Source: Sanderia malayensis (taxonomy: Eukaryota > Cnidaria > Scyphozoa > Semaeostomeae > Pelagiidae). Taken from it: a stretch of 64,000 nucleotides of DNA. The stretch is taken from positions 44,564 through 108,563 of the forward strand of contig RQOL01000428.1 of assembly GCA_013076295.1 (NCBI GenBank), written 5' to 3'. The notes beneath the pieces are model-generated. The model saw nothing but the letters and a program-made list of their open reading frames with translations. It was not told the origin of the DNA and searched no databases. Both the position numbers and the translations under genes were made by a program. Shown here in pieces: positions 13,191-25,149 of the stretch. Within the stretch, counting starts at the first letter, position 1; each line of letters begins with the position of its first letter.

Positions 13191-16100
13191 ATGAGCCCGC
13201 TGCGCTCGCCTGTCTATCTATTATCAGGAAACATTGACTGATAGGGGCCCTTTGTGCGCTGCACTCTCTTATGCTCATGCCCCTTTCAACCCCACGTACA
13301 ATGGGTTAGATCGCTGCGCTCGCCTGTCTATCTATTATCAAGAAACATTGACTGCTAGGGCGCCCTTTGTGCGCTGCACACGCTTACGCTTATGCCCCTT
13401 GCAACCCCACGTACAATGGGTTAGATCGCTGCGGTCGACTGTCTATCTTTTATCAAGAAACATTGACTGATAGGGACACTTCGTGCGCTTCATTCGCTTA
13501 TGCTCATGCCCCTTTCATCCCCATGTACAATGGGATAGCTTGCTGCCCTCGCCTGTCTATCTATTATCAGGAAACATTGACTGATAGGGAGCACTTCGCA
13601 CGCTGCATTTGCTTGTGCTCATGCCCCTTTTATCCCCATGTATAATGGGTTAGCTCACTACGCTCGCTTGTCTATCTATTATCAAGAAACATTGACTGAT
13701 AGGGCGCACTTTGTGCGCTGCACTCGCTTACGCTCATGCCCTTTTTAACCCCACGTACAATGGGTTAGATCACTGTGCCCGCCTGTCTACCTATTATCAA
13801 GAAACATTGACTGATAGGACGCATTTCGTGGGCTGCATTCGCTTACGTTCATGCCCCTTTCAACCCCACGTACAATGGATGAGCTCGCCGCTTTTGCCTG
13901 TCTATCAATTATCAGGAAACATTGACTGATAGGGCGCCTTTTGTGCGCTGCACTCGCTTACCCTCATGCCACTTTCAACCCCACGTACAATGGGTGAGCT
14001 CGCTGCGCTCGCCTGTCTATCTATTATCAGGAAACATTGGCTGATAGGGTGCACTTCATGCGCTGCACTCGCTTACGCTCATGCCCCTTTCAACCCCACG
14101 TACAATGGATGAGCTCGCTGCGCTCGCCTGTCTATCTATTATCAGGAAACATTGACTGATAGGGGCCCTTTGTGCGCTGCACTCTCTTATGCTCATGCCC
14201 CTTTCAACCCCAATTACAATGAGTTAGATCGCTGTGCTCGCCTGTCTATCCATTATGAAGAAACGTTGACTGGCAGGGCGCACCTCATGCGCTGCACTCG
14301 CTCACGCGCATGCCCCTTTCAACCCCACGTACAATGGGTTAGATCGCTGCGCTCGCCTGTCTATCTATTATCAAGAAACATTGACTGCTAGGGCGCCCTT
14401 TGTGCGCTGCACACGCTTACGCTCATGCCCCTTGCAACCCCACGTACAATGGGTTAGATCGCTGCACTCGACTGTCTACCTTTTATCAAGAAACATTGAC
14501 TGATACGGACACTTCGTGCGCTTCACTCGCTTACGCTCATGCCCCTTTCATCCCCATGTACAATGGGATAGCTTGCTGCCCTCGCCGTCTATCTATTATC
14601 AGGAAACATTGACTGATAGGGAGCACTTCGCACGCTGCATTTGCTTGTGCTCATGCCCCTTTTATCCCCATGTATAATGGGTTAGCTCACTACGCTCGCT
14701 TTTCTATCTATTATCAAAAAACATTGACTGATAGGGCCCACTTCATGCGCTCCACTCGCTTACGCTAATGCCCCTTTCAACCCCATGTACAATGGGATAG
14801 CTTGTTGCGCTCCCTGTCTATCTATTATCAAGAAACATTGACTGGTAGGGCGCACTTCATGCGCCACACTCGCTTACGCTCATGCCCCTTTCAACCCCAC
14901 GTACAAGGGGTTAGATTGCTGCACTCGCCTGTCTATCTATTATCAAGAAACATTGACTGGCAGGGCGCACTTCATGCGCTGCACTCGCTTACGCTCATGG
15001 GCCTTTCAACCACACGTACAATGGGTGAGCTTGCTGCGCTCGCCTTTCTATCTATTATCAGGAAACATTGACTGATAGGGGGCCCTTCATGCGCTGCACT
15101 CGCTTACGCTCATACCCCTTTCAACACCACGTACAATGGGTTAGATCGCTGCGCTCGCCTGTCTTTCTTTTATCAAGAAACATTGACTGATACGGGCACT
15201 TCGTGCACTTTATTTGCTTACGCTCATGCCCCTTTCATCCCCATGTACAATGGTTTAGCTCACTACACTCGCTTGTCTATCTATTATAAAAAAATTGACT
15301 GATAGGGCGAACTTCGTGCACTGCCCTCGCTTACGCTCATGCCCCTTTCAACCCCACGTACAATGGGTGAGCTCGCTGCGCTCGCCTGTCTATCTATTAT
15401 CAGGAAACATTGGCTGATAGGGTGCACTTCATGCGCTGCACTCGCTTACGCTCATGCCCCTTTCAACCCCACGTACAATGGGTTAAATCGCTGCGCTCGC
15501 CTGTCTATCTTTTATCAAGAATCATTGACTGATACGGGCACTTCGTGCACTTTATTTGCTTACGCTCATGCCCCTTTCATCCCCATGTACAATGGGTTAG
15601 CTCACTGCGCTCGCTTGTCTATCTATTTTAAAATAAATCGACTGATAGGGCGCACTTTGTGCGCTGCACTCGCTTACGCTCATGCCGTTTTTAACCCCAT
15701 GTACAATGGGTTAGATCACTGTGCCCGCCTGTCTGCCTATTATCAAGAGACATTGACTGATAGGACGCACTTCGTGGGCTGCATTCGCTTACGTTCATGC
15801 CCCTTTCAACCCCATGTGCAATGGGTTAGATCGCTGCACTCTCCTGTCTATCAATTATCAAGAAACATTGACTGATAGGGCGCCCTTCGTGCACTGCACT
15901 CGCTTAAGCTCATGCCCCTATTCAACCCCATGTACAATGGGATAGCTCGTTGTGCTCGCCTGTCTATCTATTATCAAGAAACGCTGACTGGTAGGGCGCA
16001 CTTCATGCGCTCCACTCGCTTACGCTCATGCCCCTTTCAACCCCACGTACAATGGATGAGCTCGCTGCGCTCGCCTGTCTATCTATTATCAGGAAACATT

Positions 16101-19040
16101 GACTGATAGGGGCCCTTTGTGCGCTGCACTCTCTTATGCTCATGCGCCTTTCAACCCCAATTACAATGAGTTAGATCGCTGTGCTCGCCTGTCTATCTAT
16201 TATCAGGAAACATTGGCTGATAGGGTGCACTTCATGCGCTGCACTCGCTTACGCTCATGCCCCTTGCAACCCCACGTACAATGGGTTAGATCGCTGCGCT
16301 CGACTGTCTATCTTTTATCAAGAAACATTGACTGATAGGTCACCTTTCGTGCGCTGCACCCGCTTAGACTCACACCCCTTTCAACCCAACGTACAATGAG
16401 TTAGATCGCGGGTCTCACCTGTCTACCTATTATCAAGTAACATTGACTGATAGGACGCAAGTCGTGGGCTGCATTCGCTTATGTTAATGCCCCGTTCAAC
16501 CCCATGTACAATGGGATAGCTCGCTGCGCTCACCTGTCTATCCATTATCAAGAAACATTGACTGATAGGGCGCCCTTTGTGCGCTGCACTCGCTTACCCT
16601 CATGCCCCTTTCAACCCCACGTACAATAGGTTAGATCGCTGCGCTCGCCTGTCTATCTATTATCAAGAAACATTGACTGCTAGGGCGCCCTTTGTGCGCT
16701 GCACACGCTTACGCTCATGCCCCTTTCATCCCCATGTACAATAGGATAGCTTGCTGCCCTCGCCTGTCTATCTATTATCGGGAAACATTGACTGATAGGG
16801 AGCACTTCGCACACTGCATTTGCTTGTGCTCATGCCCCTTTTATCCCCATGTATAATGGGTTAGCTCACTACCCTCGCTTGTCTATCTATTATCAAGAAA
16901 CATTGACTGGCAGGGCGCACTTCATGCGCTTCACTCGCTTACGCTCATGGGCCTTTCAACCACACGTACAATGGGTGAGCTTGCTGCGCTCGCCTTTCTA
17001 TCTATTATCAGGAAACATTGACTGATAGGGGGCCCTTCATGCGCTGCACTCCCTTACGCTCATGCCCCTTTCAACCCCACGTACAATGGGTTAGATCGCT
17101 GCGCTCGCCTGTCTATCTTTTATCAAGATACATTGACTGATACGGGCACTTCGTGCACTTTATTTGCTTACGCTCATGCCCCTTTCATCCCCATGTACAA
17201 TGGTTTAGCTCACTGCACTCGCTTGTCTATCTATTATAAAAAAAATTGACTGATAGGGCGAACTTTGTGCGCTGCACTCGCTTATGCTCATGCCCTTTTT
17301 AACCCCACGTACAATGGGTTAGATCACTGTGCCCGCCTGTCTACCTATTATCAAGAAACATTGACTGATAGGACGCACTTCGTGGGCTGCATTCGCTTAC
17401 GTTCATGCCCCTTTCAACCCCACGTACAATGGATGAGCTCGCCGCTTTTGCCTGTCTATCAATTATCAGGAAACATTCACTGATAGGGGCCCTTTGTGCG
17501 CTGCACTCGCTTACCCTCGTGCCCCTTTCAACCCCACGTACAATGAGTTAGATCGCTGTGCTCGCCTGTCTATCCATTATCAAAAAACATTGACTGATAG
17601 GGCGCACTTCGTGCACTGCCCTCGCTTACGCTCATGCCCCATTCAATCCCATGTACAATGGGTGAGCTCGCCGCTTTTGCCTGTCTATCAATTATCAGCA
17701 AACATTGACTGATAGGGCGCCCTTTGTGCGCTGCACTCGCTTACCCTAGTGCCCCTTTCAACCCCACGTACAATGGCTTAGATCGCTGCGCTCGCCTGTC
17801 TATCTATTATCAAGAAACATTGACAGATAGGGGCACCTCGTGCGCTTCGTTCGATTACGCTCATGCCCCTTTCAACCCCATGTACAATGAGTTAGCTCGC
17901 TGCGCTCGCCTGTCTACCTATTATCAAGAAACATTGACTGATAGGACGCAAGTCGTGGGTTGCATTCGCTTATGTTAATGCCCCGTTCAACCCCATGTAC
18001 AATGGGATAGCTCGCTGCGCTCACCTGTCTATCCATTATCAAGAAATATTGACTGGTAGGGCGCACTTCATGCGCTTCACTGGCTTACGCTCATGCCCCT
18101 TTCAACCACACGTACAATGGGTGAGCTCGCTGCGCTTGCCTGTCTATCTATTATCAGGAAACATTGACTGATAGGTCGCCTTTCGTGCGCTGCACCCGCT
18201 TAGACTCATGCCCCTTTCAACCCCACGTACAATGAGTTAGATCGCTGGGCTCACCTGTCTATCTATTATCAAGTAACATTGACTGATAGGTCACCTTTCG
18301 TGCGCTGCACCCGCTTAGACTCACGCCCCTTTCAACCCCACGTACAATGAGCTAGATCGCTGGGCTCACCTGTCTACCTATTATCAAGTAACATTGACTG
18401 ATAGGACGCAAGTCGTGGGCTGCATTCGCTTATGTTAATGCCCCGTTCAACCCCATGTACAATGGGATAGCTCGCTGCGCTCACCTGTCTATCCATTATC
18501 AAGAAACATTGACTGATAGGGCGCCCTTTGTGCGCTGCACTCGCTTACCCTCATGCCCCTTTCAACCCCACGTACAATGGGTTAGATCGCTGCGCTCGCC
18601 TGTCTATCTATTATCAAGAAACATTAACTGCTAGGGCGCACATTGTGCGCTGCACACGCTTACGCTCATGCCCCTTGCAACCCCACGTACAATTGGTTAG
18701 ATCGCTGTGCTCGACTGTCTATCTTTCATCAACAAACATTGACTGATAGGGACACTTTGTGCGCTTCATTCGCTTACGCTCATGCCCCTTTCATCCCCAT
18801 GTACAATGGGATAGCTTGCTGCCCTCGCCTGTCTATCTATTATCAGGAAACATTGACTGATAGGGAGCACTTCGCACGCTGCATTTGCTTGTGCTCATGC
18901 CCCTTTTATCCCCATGTATAATGGGTTAGCTCACTACGCTCGCTTGTCTATCTATTATCAAAAAACATTGACTGATAGGGCGCCCTTCATGCGCTGCACT
19001 CGCATACGCTCATGCCCCTTTCAACCCCATGTACAATGGG

Positions 19041-19060
19041 ATAGCTAGGGTACTGGTAGG
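19041..19060. repeat. Deleted-monomer junction (AGGGT type), site 3
   Basis: Identical junction to sites 1 and 2. The following monomers (CTCCACTTGCTTACGCTAATGCC and onward) are again of the type that opens the 6.93-kb block, so this is a diverged relative of that block. Confidence 0.85.
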
Positions 19061-21071
19061 GCGCACTTCATGCGCTCCACTTGCTTACGCTAATGCCCCT
19101 TTCAACCCCATGTACAATGGGATAGCTTGTTGCGCTCCCTGTCTATCTATTATCAAGAAACATTGACTGGTAGGGTGCACTTCATGCGCCACACTCGCTT
19201 ACGCTCATGCCCCTTTCAACCCCACGTACAAGGGGTTAGATCGCTGCACTCGCCTGTCTATCTATTATCAAGAAACATTGACAGGCAGTGCGCACTTCAT
19301 GCGCTTCACTCGCTTACGCTCATGGGCCTTTCAACCACACGTACAATGGGTGAGCTTGCTGCGCTCGCCTTTCTATCTATTATCAGGAAACATTGACTGA
19401 TAGGGGGCCCTTCATGCGCTGCACTCGCTTACGCTCATGCCCCTTTCAACCCCACGTACAATGGGTTAGATCGCTGCGCTCGCCTGTCTATCTTTTATCA
19501 AGAAACATTGACTGATACGGGCACTTCGTGCACGTTATTTGCTTACGCTCATGCCCCTTTCATCCCCATGTACAATGGTTTAGCTCACTGCACTCGCTTG
19601 TCTATCTATTATAAAAAAAATTGACTGATAGGGCGAACTTTGTGCGCTGCACTCGCTTATGCTCATGCCCTTTTTAACCCCACGTACAATGGGTTTACAT
19701 CACTGTGCCCGCCTGTCTACCTATTATCAAGAAACATTGACTGATAGGACGCATTTGTGGGCTGCATTCGCTTACGTTCATGCCCCTTTCAACCCCACGT
19801 ACAATGGATGAGCTCGCCGCTTTTGCCTGTCTATCAATTATCAGGAAACATTCACTGATAGGGGCCCTTTGTGCGCTGCACTCGATTACCCTCATGCCCC
19901 GTTCAACCCCATGTACAATGGGTTAGATCGCTGTGCTCGCCTGTCTATCCATTATCAAGAAACATTGACCGATAGGGCGCACTTCGTGCACTGCCCTCGC
20001 TTACGCTCATGCCCCTTTCAATCCCATGTACAATGGGTGAGCTCGCCGCTTTTGCCTGTCTATCAATTATCAGCAAACATTGACTGATAGGGCGCCCTTT
20101 GTGCGCTGCACTCGCTTACCCTCGTGCCCCTTTCAACCCCACGTACAATGGGTTAGATCGCTGCGCTCGCCTGTCTATCTATTATCAAGAAACATTGACA
20201 GATAGGGGCACCTCGTGCGCTTCGTTCGATTACGCTCATGCCCCTTTCAACCCCATGTACAATGAGTTAGATCGCTGCGCTCGCCTGTCTACCTATTATC
20301 AAGAAACATTGACTGATAGGACGCAAGTCGTGGGTTGCATTCGCTTATGTTAATGCCCCGTTCAACCCCATGTACAATGGGATAGCTCGCTGCGCTCACC
20401 TGTCTATCCATTATCAAGAAATATTGACTGGTAGGGAGCACTTCATGCGCTGCACTGGCTTACGCTCATGCCCCTTTCAACCACACGTACAATGGGTGAG
20501 CTCGCTGCGCTCGCCTGTCTATCTATTATCAGGAAACATTGACTGATAGGTCGCAAGTCGTGGGCTGCATTCGCTTATGTTAATGCCCCGTTCAACCCCA
20601 TGTACAATGCGATAGCTCGCTGCGCTCACCTGTCTATCCATTATCAAGAAACATTGACTGATAGGGCGCCCTTTGTGCGCTGCACTCGCTTACCCTCATG
20701 CCCCTTTCAACCCCACGTACAATGGGTTAGATCGCTGCGCTCGCCTGTCTATCTATTATCAAGAAACATTGACTGCTAGGGCGCCCTTTGTGCGCTGCAC
20801 ACGCTTACGCTCATGCCCCTTTCATCCCCATGTACAATAGGATAGCTTGCTGCCTTCGCCTGTCTATCTATTATCGGGAAACATTGACTGATAGGGAGCA
20901 CTTCGCACACTGCATTTGCTTGTGCTCATGCCCCTTTTATCCCCATGTATAATGGGTTAGCTCACTACGCTCGCTTGTCTATCTATTATCAAAAAGCATT
21001 GACTGATAGGGCGCCCTTCATGCGCTGCACTCGCATACGCTCATGCCCCTTTCAACCCCATGTACAATGGG

Positions 21072-21091
21072 ATAGCTAGGGTACTGGTAGG
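21072..21091. repeat. Deleted-monomer junction (AGGGT type), site 4
   Basis: Same junction, again followed by monomers like those at the start of the 6.93-kb block, about 0.9 kb before the retrotransposon insertion. Confidence 0.85.
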
Positions 21092-21987
21092 GCGCACTTC
21101 ATGCACTCAACTCGCTTACGCTAATGCCCCTTTCAACCCCATGTACAATGGGATAGCTTGTTGCGCTCCCTGTCTATCTATTATCAAGAAACATTGACTG
21201 GTAGGGCGCACTTCATGCGCCTCACTCGCTTACGCTCATGCCCCTTTCAACCCCACGTACAAGGGGTTAGATCGCTGCACTCGCCTGTCTATCTATTATC
21301 AAGAAACATTGACTGATAGGACGCAAGTCGTGGGTTGCATTCGCTTATGTTAATGCCTCGTTCAACCCCATGTACAATGGGATAGCTCGCTGCGCTCACC
21401 TGTCTATCCATTATCAAGAAACATTGACTGATAGGGCGCCCTTTGTGCGCTGCACTCGCTTACCCTCATGCCCCGTTCAACCCCATGTACAATGGGTTAG
21501 ATCGCTGTGCTCGCCTGTCTATCCATTATCAAGAAACATTGACCGATAGGGCGCACTTCGTGCACTGCCCTCGCTTACGCTCATGCCCCTTTCAATCCCA
21601 TGTACAATGGGTGAGCTCGCCGCTTTTGCCTGTCTATCAATTATCAGCAAACATTGACTGATAGGGCGCCCTTTGTGCACTGCACTCGCTTACCCTCGTG
21701 CCCCTTTCAACCCCACGTACAATGGGTTAGATCGCTGCGCTCGCCTGTCTATCTATTATCAAGAAACATTGACAGATAGGGGCACCTCGTGCGCTTCGTT
21801 CAATTACGCTCATGCCCCTTTCAACCCCATGTACAATGAGTTAGATCGCTGCGCTCGCCTGTCTACCTATTATCAAGAAACATTGACTGATAGGACGCAA
21901 GTCGTGGGTTGCATTCGCTTATGTTAATGCCCCGTTCAACCCCATGTACAATGGGATAGTTCGCTGCGCTCACCTGTCTATCCATTA

Positions 21988-22236
21988 ATGCGGGTTAAAT
22001 TTCAATTTAAGCAGAATTAATGTCGAAAGAAGTCATTAATCATTTGCTTTGCTCCAGCGGAGAGTTGACAGGTTAATGATATTCGGATCCCTTGATCATG
22101 CGGGGGCGGACATCACCAATATTGTCGTTTCTAGGCATTTCTCATTCCCAAGCCTCCAAGGGTATTTAGCTGTACCAACCACGAGTACATTAACCATTGT
22201 TTCACGATCGTGCCTCGGATAACGCTCGATTCAATT
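21988..22236 (+). repeat. Ngaro-like split direct repeat A1
   Basis: This is the left terminal repeat, 249 bp, beginning ATGCGGGTTAAATTTC and ending CGATTCAATT. It matches 27083-27331 except for one T/C difference (22129 versus 27224). It contains a perfect inverted repeat, ATTAATG and CATTAAT separated by 11 bases, near its left end. The transcription start and reverse-transcription template signals should lie in or near it by analogy with Ngaro elements; this is not visible directly. Confidence 0.9.
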
Positions 22237-22428
22237 TATCGCTGTCGCAATTTGTTGAAGTATAGTTTGATTCGCTAGCCTTATCGCTGAACTCCAGTCA
22301 CCAGAAGAACCTTTCGCCTTTTTCATCTCGTCATTATCGCTGATCTACTCAAGCACAGTCGTCGGATTGGGTGAGATCTTTCCTTTATTTTACTATTTTG
22401 TCGTTTGGGCTGTCTTCGTCGTCTCGTC

Positions 22429-23487
22429 ATGGCTTCCGAAAACAACCAAGAGATTGAGGGTTCCGACACTCAAACCCTGTTAATGGCTTTAGAGAGCTCC
22501 ATTTCTAAGATTCAGGATACCCTAAATCAAGCCTTGGCCACACAATCTTCCGGGCACAGTCAGGCTTCGGCCGCAGGTACGTCCTCCGTCAGTCATCAGG
22601 GAGGTCAGGCCGATTTTTCGCTTCCCCCAAGTTTTTTGCGGGTTGCACCACCTGCCCTACCAGCGTCTGCGTCTGCTGCCGAGGAGATTCACCCCATTTC
22701 GGGACCTGCTGCCTCACACACACCATCACCGGCCCCCCAGCCCAGAAATTTGGCGGCTTTGCCCTCCGATGCATGGTTCCTCGAACCTCAACAATGGCTC
22801 TCCCTCCCTTCGTCCCAAGCCGTATCCGTCATGGGAGGTTTACCGCCAGTCCCAGGCTACCTTGCCAGCCTGATCGAGAAAAATGAGTTTATTGACTTCA
22901 GTCTTTTACGGCTGTGCAATATTTCTCGCTTGCCTACCATGTCGCCTTCAAGCGCGCAGCTTGAACGCCTGCTAAAAACTCTTCAGCCAATTGCTACGTT
23001 TGTTGATTGGGCTGAGGCCTGGGCCGTTTTTGCGTCAGTGGTGCTAAAATTCTCGCCAGATAAGTTGCCTTCGTTGCTGGCCTATTTTCTTGTCGTCGCC
23101 AAAGCCCATCGTGACATCCCCGGCATGGGATGGCTGGCCTACGACGCTGCATTTCGCAAGCAAGCTGCAAACAACGCTTCGCTATCCTGGGCAGTCTTAG
23201 ACCCTACCCTGTACATCTCGACCGTCTTAACCTCTGGGGTTCATCACACCTCCCAAGCTCACAAGCCTCAGGCCTTTTCCGGGAGAAATAACGTTTGTCA
23301 AAGGTGGAATAAAGGTATTTGTACTTTTGGCCGGGCCTGCCATTACGTGCATGCTTGCATGGTTTGCCAAGGCGACCACACGGTGCGTGAATGTCCGATG
23401 ACAGGCGATAAGTTGGCACGACATGGTGATAATCAGAAGCGTCCACGATCACTATCACCTCCACCCCTCAAAAAGTCCCGCAAGTGA
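22429..23487 (+). CDS. Gag-like protein of the Ngaro-like element (ORF1)
   Basis: This encodes a 352-residue protein, counting from the first ATG (22429, context GTCATGG). The frame is open for eight codons further upstream but has no ATG there. The N-terminal 100 or so residues are rich in Ser, Ala, Pro and Gln and look disordered. The middle is hydrophobic and helical. Near residue 290 there is a CCCH-type finger (C-x7-C-x5-C-x3-H, in the segment starting CQRWNKGIC), followed at once by a knuckle-like C-x2-C-x3-H-x4-C, one residue shorter than the retroviral spacing. A basic tail rich in K, R, S and P closes the ORF. By position and zinc motifs this is the nucleic-acid-binding structural (Gag) protein. 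It ends at a TGA (23485-23487) followed by CTAG. The RT frame continues in the same phase, so the product may be extended by readthrough. Confidence 0.85.
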   Translation: MASENNQEIEGSDTQTLLMALESSISKIQDTLNQALATQSSGHSQASAAGTSSVSHQGGQADFSLPPSFLRVAPPALPASASAAEEIHPISGPAASHTPSPAPQPRNLAALPSDAWFLEPQQWLSLPSSQAVSVMGGLPPVPGYLASLIEKNEFIDFSLLRLCNISRLPTMSPSSAQLERLLKTLQPIATFVDWAEAWAVFASVVLKFSPDKLPSLLAYFLVVAKAHRDIPGMGWLAYDAAFRKQAANNASLSWAVLDPTLYISTVLTSGVHHTSQAHKPQAFSGRNNVCQRWNKGICTFGRACHYVHACMVCQGDHTVRECPMTGDKLARHGDNQKRPRSLSPPPLKKSRK

Positions 23488-23491
23488 CTAG
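23485..23491 (+). promoter_or_regulatory. Candidate stop-codon readthrough site TGACTAG
   Basis: The gag-like frame ends with TGA followed by CTA G. UGA CUAG is the best-known leaky stop context in animal genes and several RNA viruses. The same frame is then open from 23488 to 25149 through RT and RNase H, with RT-like residues well before the first internal start codon. Seen: the motif and the shared frame. Inferred: that the stop is read through to make a Gag-RT fusion of about 906 codons. A point mutation creating a stop is the alternative. Confidence 0.6.
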
Positions 23492-25149
23492 ACTTTGACA
23501 TTATTTTTGATATATCTCGTTACGTATTTGCTTATCCGGCTGTTATTACTATACTACGAATTTATGCTTGGCGTGAATTTCTTCTCCACTCCTCTCATCC
23601 TGACGCGCAGTGGGTGCTCCACGGGATTACTTTCGGCTTCGATATTGGCCTTAGCGAGGGCGCGCCTCTCTCCGCAAAACGCAACTGCTTGTCTGCCATC
23701 CTGCAATCAACCATTATCGATGACTATTTACGGGACGAACTTACCGAGGGGACAATGGCTGGGCCGTTTGTATCACCCCCCTGGCCTTCCTTGATCACTA
23801 ATCGTTTTGGCGTGATCCCCAAGTCGACCCCCGGGAAGTGGCGACTGATTACTGATCTGTCACACCCTGATAGCCACAGCGTGAACGACCTTATTCCTGA
23901 CCAGAATGCCACAGTTTCATATGCAGGCATCCCAGAGGCTGTCGCGACAATTATGCAGCTCGGTAAGGGGGCAATGTTAGCGAAATTTGACATCAAACGG
24001 GCTTACCGCTTATTACCCGTTCGGCCCGACGATCGCCGATTCTTGGGCATGTTTTGGAACGGGTTTTATTTTGTCGATCTTGCCCTGCCTTTCGGTCTCC
24101 GCTCTGCCCCACGCATTTTCACTAAATTTGCCGATGTACTGCAGTCGATCTTTGAACAAGGTGGCCAACAGGCCACTGTCCTGCACTACCTCGATGATTT
24201 CATCATCTTTGGCAAGGGAGACTCGCCTGCCTGCGCCAACATGCTTCACCATTGTACTGCGATTTGCGAAAAATTAGGCGTTCCATTAGCAGAGGGGAAA
24301 ACCGAGGGCCCATCGACTGAGATAACGTTTTTGGGTTTCATTCTCAATACCGAATCTCTCGAACTACGTTTGCCGGACAAGAAAGTGCAAAAAATAAAAC
24401 AACAACTTTCGGTTTGGTCAGCGAAGTCTACCGGCACAAAGCGCGAGCTCCTCTCGTTAATCGGTTCTCTGCAGCATTGTTGCCAGGCTATTGTCCTGGC
24501 TCGACCTTTCTTGAGACGGCTTATTGACCGCGCGCACAAGGTCGCTAAATTACATCATCATGTGCTGCTGTCAGCGTGGGAGCGCGATGATATTACTTGG
24601 TGGGTCACCCTATTGTCCCAGTGGAATGGGCGCAGCTTGTTTTATTATCGTAATTGGACTCAAGCACCGGCTGTCAAGGTGACTTCCGATGCGGCGGGGA
24701 GTAAAGGGTTTGCCGCTATTTATAACAATCAATGGTTTGCGGCCCCCTGGCCTGACAATCTATTGTCTCTCAACATTGCCATCAAAGAATTTATTCCCAT
24801 TGTTCTGGCTGCAAAGGTTTGGGGGAGGTCCTGGCAGCGCCTTCGGGTGGCTTTTCGCTGTGATAATATGGCTGTCGTTCAATGCCTACAAAACGGAGCA
24901 GCGAAAGATCGCCATCTGGCCTTCCTCTTACGAGAATTGACTATTTTAGCCATAACACTTAATTTTACGTTCACGGCCGTTCATCTCCCGGGTAAACAAA
25001 ACACATCGGCTGATGCTCTATCTCGATTCGATTTGCAGACATTTGCTCATCACTCGCCGGATGCAGACCCACTTCCTCGGGAGATTCCCTCAGAGTTTCT
25101 GATGCATTTACTTTTTCCTCCTTGGACCAAGGCTGGCAGCATCTGCTGA
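23488..25149 (+). CDS. Reverse transcriptase-RNase H of the Ngaro-like element (ORF2)
   Basis: This is 553 codons in the same frame as the upstream gag-like ORF, directly after its TGA. It copies element RNA to DNA and removes the RNA strand. The RT part begins with a DIRS-type N-terminal stretch (HPDAQWVLHGITFGFDIG). It then shows the catalytic Asp in KFDIKRAYR (Asp codon at 23989), the conserved LPFGLRSAP segment, and the YLDD box at 24187-24198. The RNase H part shows Asp in SDAAGS (24688), Glu in IKEF (24787), Asp in CDNMAV (24862) and Asp in ADALSRF (25012). No ATG opens this frame near its start, which supports expression as an extension of Gag. Its 3' end overlaps the recombinase frame, as is common in this order. 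The frame is undisrupted. Confidence 0.92.
   Translation, partial: LDFDIIFDISRYVFAYPAVITILRIYAWREFLLHSSHPDAQWVLHGITFGFDIGLSEGAPLSAKRNCLSAILQSTIIDDYLRDELTEGTMAGPFVSPPWPSLITNRFGVIPKSTPGKWRLITDLSHPDSHSVNDLIPDQNATVSYAGIPEAVATIMQLGKGAMLAKFDIKRAYRLLPVRPDDRRFLGMFWNGFYFVDLALPFGLRSAPRIFTKFADVLQSIFEQGGQQATVLHYLDDFIIFGKGDSPACANMLHHCTAICEKLGVPLAEGKTEGPSTEITFLGFILNTESLELRLPDKKVQKIKQQLSVWSAKSTGTKRELLSLIGSLQHCCQAIVLARPFLRRLIDRAHKVAKLHHHVLLSAWERDDITWWVTLLSQWNGRSLFYYRNWTQAPAVKVTSDAAGSKGFAAIYNNQWFAAPWPDNLLSLNIAIKEFIPIVLAAKVWGRSWQRLRVAFRCDNMAVVQCLQNGAAKDRHLAFLLRELTILAITLNFTFTAVHLPGKQNTSADALSRFDLQTFAHHSPDADPLPREIPSEFLMHLLFPPWTKAGSIC

Larger units (their letters stand above)
1..21987. repeat. Satellite array, segment A (~115-bp monomer)
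   Basis: This is a head-to-tail array of a ~115-bp monomer that fills the segment with no intervening gene. Each monomer runs through recognisable blocks: GGGCGCACTTC, GCTGCACTCGCTTACGCTC, ATGCCCCTTTCAACCCC, GTACAATGGG, a GATCGCTGCGCTCGCC-like block, CTATCTATTATCA and AGAAACATTGACTGATA. Monomers fall into subtypes that differ at fixed positions: ending ATCTATTATCAAG, ATCCATTATCAAG or ATCAATTATCAGC, or with an A-run TATAAAAAAAATTGAC. The subtypes recur in ordered series, so the array has higher-order organisation. Because 115 is not a multiple of 3, each frame rotates from monomer to monomer; reading frames of 60-180 codons arise by chance, mostly without ATG, and are not genes. A role such as centromeric or heterochromatic satellite is possible but not shown. 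Confidence 0.97.

Noticed and set aside
1..21987. Dozens of plus-strand reading frames of 60-180 codons with shared peptides such as YYQETLTDR
   Set aside because: They follow from a 115-bp period that rotates frame at each monomer, most begin at GTG, TTG or CTG, and they change frame between copies. No consistent start, splice or codon pattern is seen.
1..21987. 5S rRNA gene cluster, because the unit is about 115 bp
   Set aside because: The monomer has neither the 5S start sequence nor its internal control region, and monomers differ far too much for rRNA genes.
23204..23464. Minus-strand frames within the gag-like and RT genes
   Set aside because: They are shadows of strong plus-strand coding sequence and lack domains.
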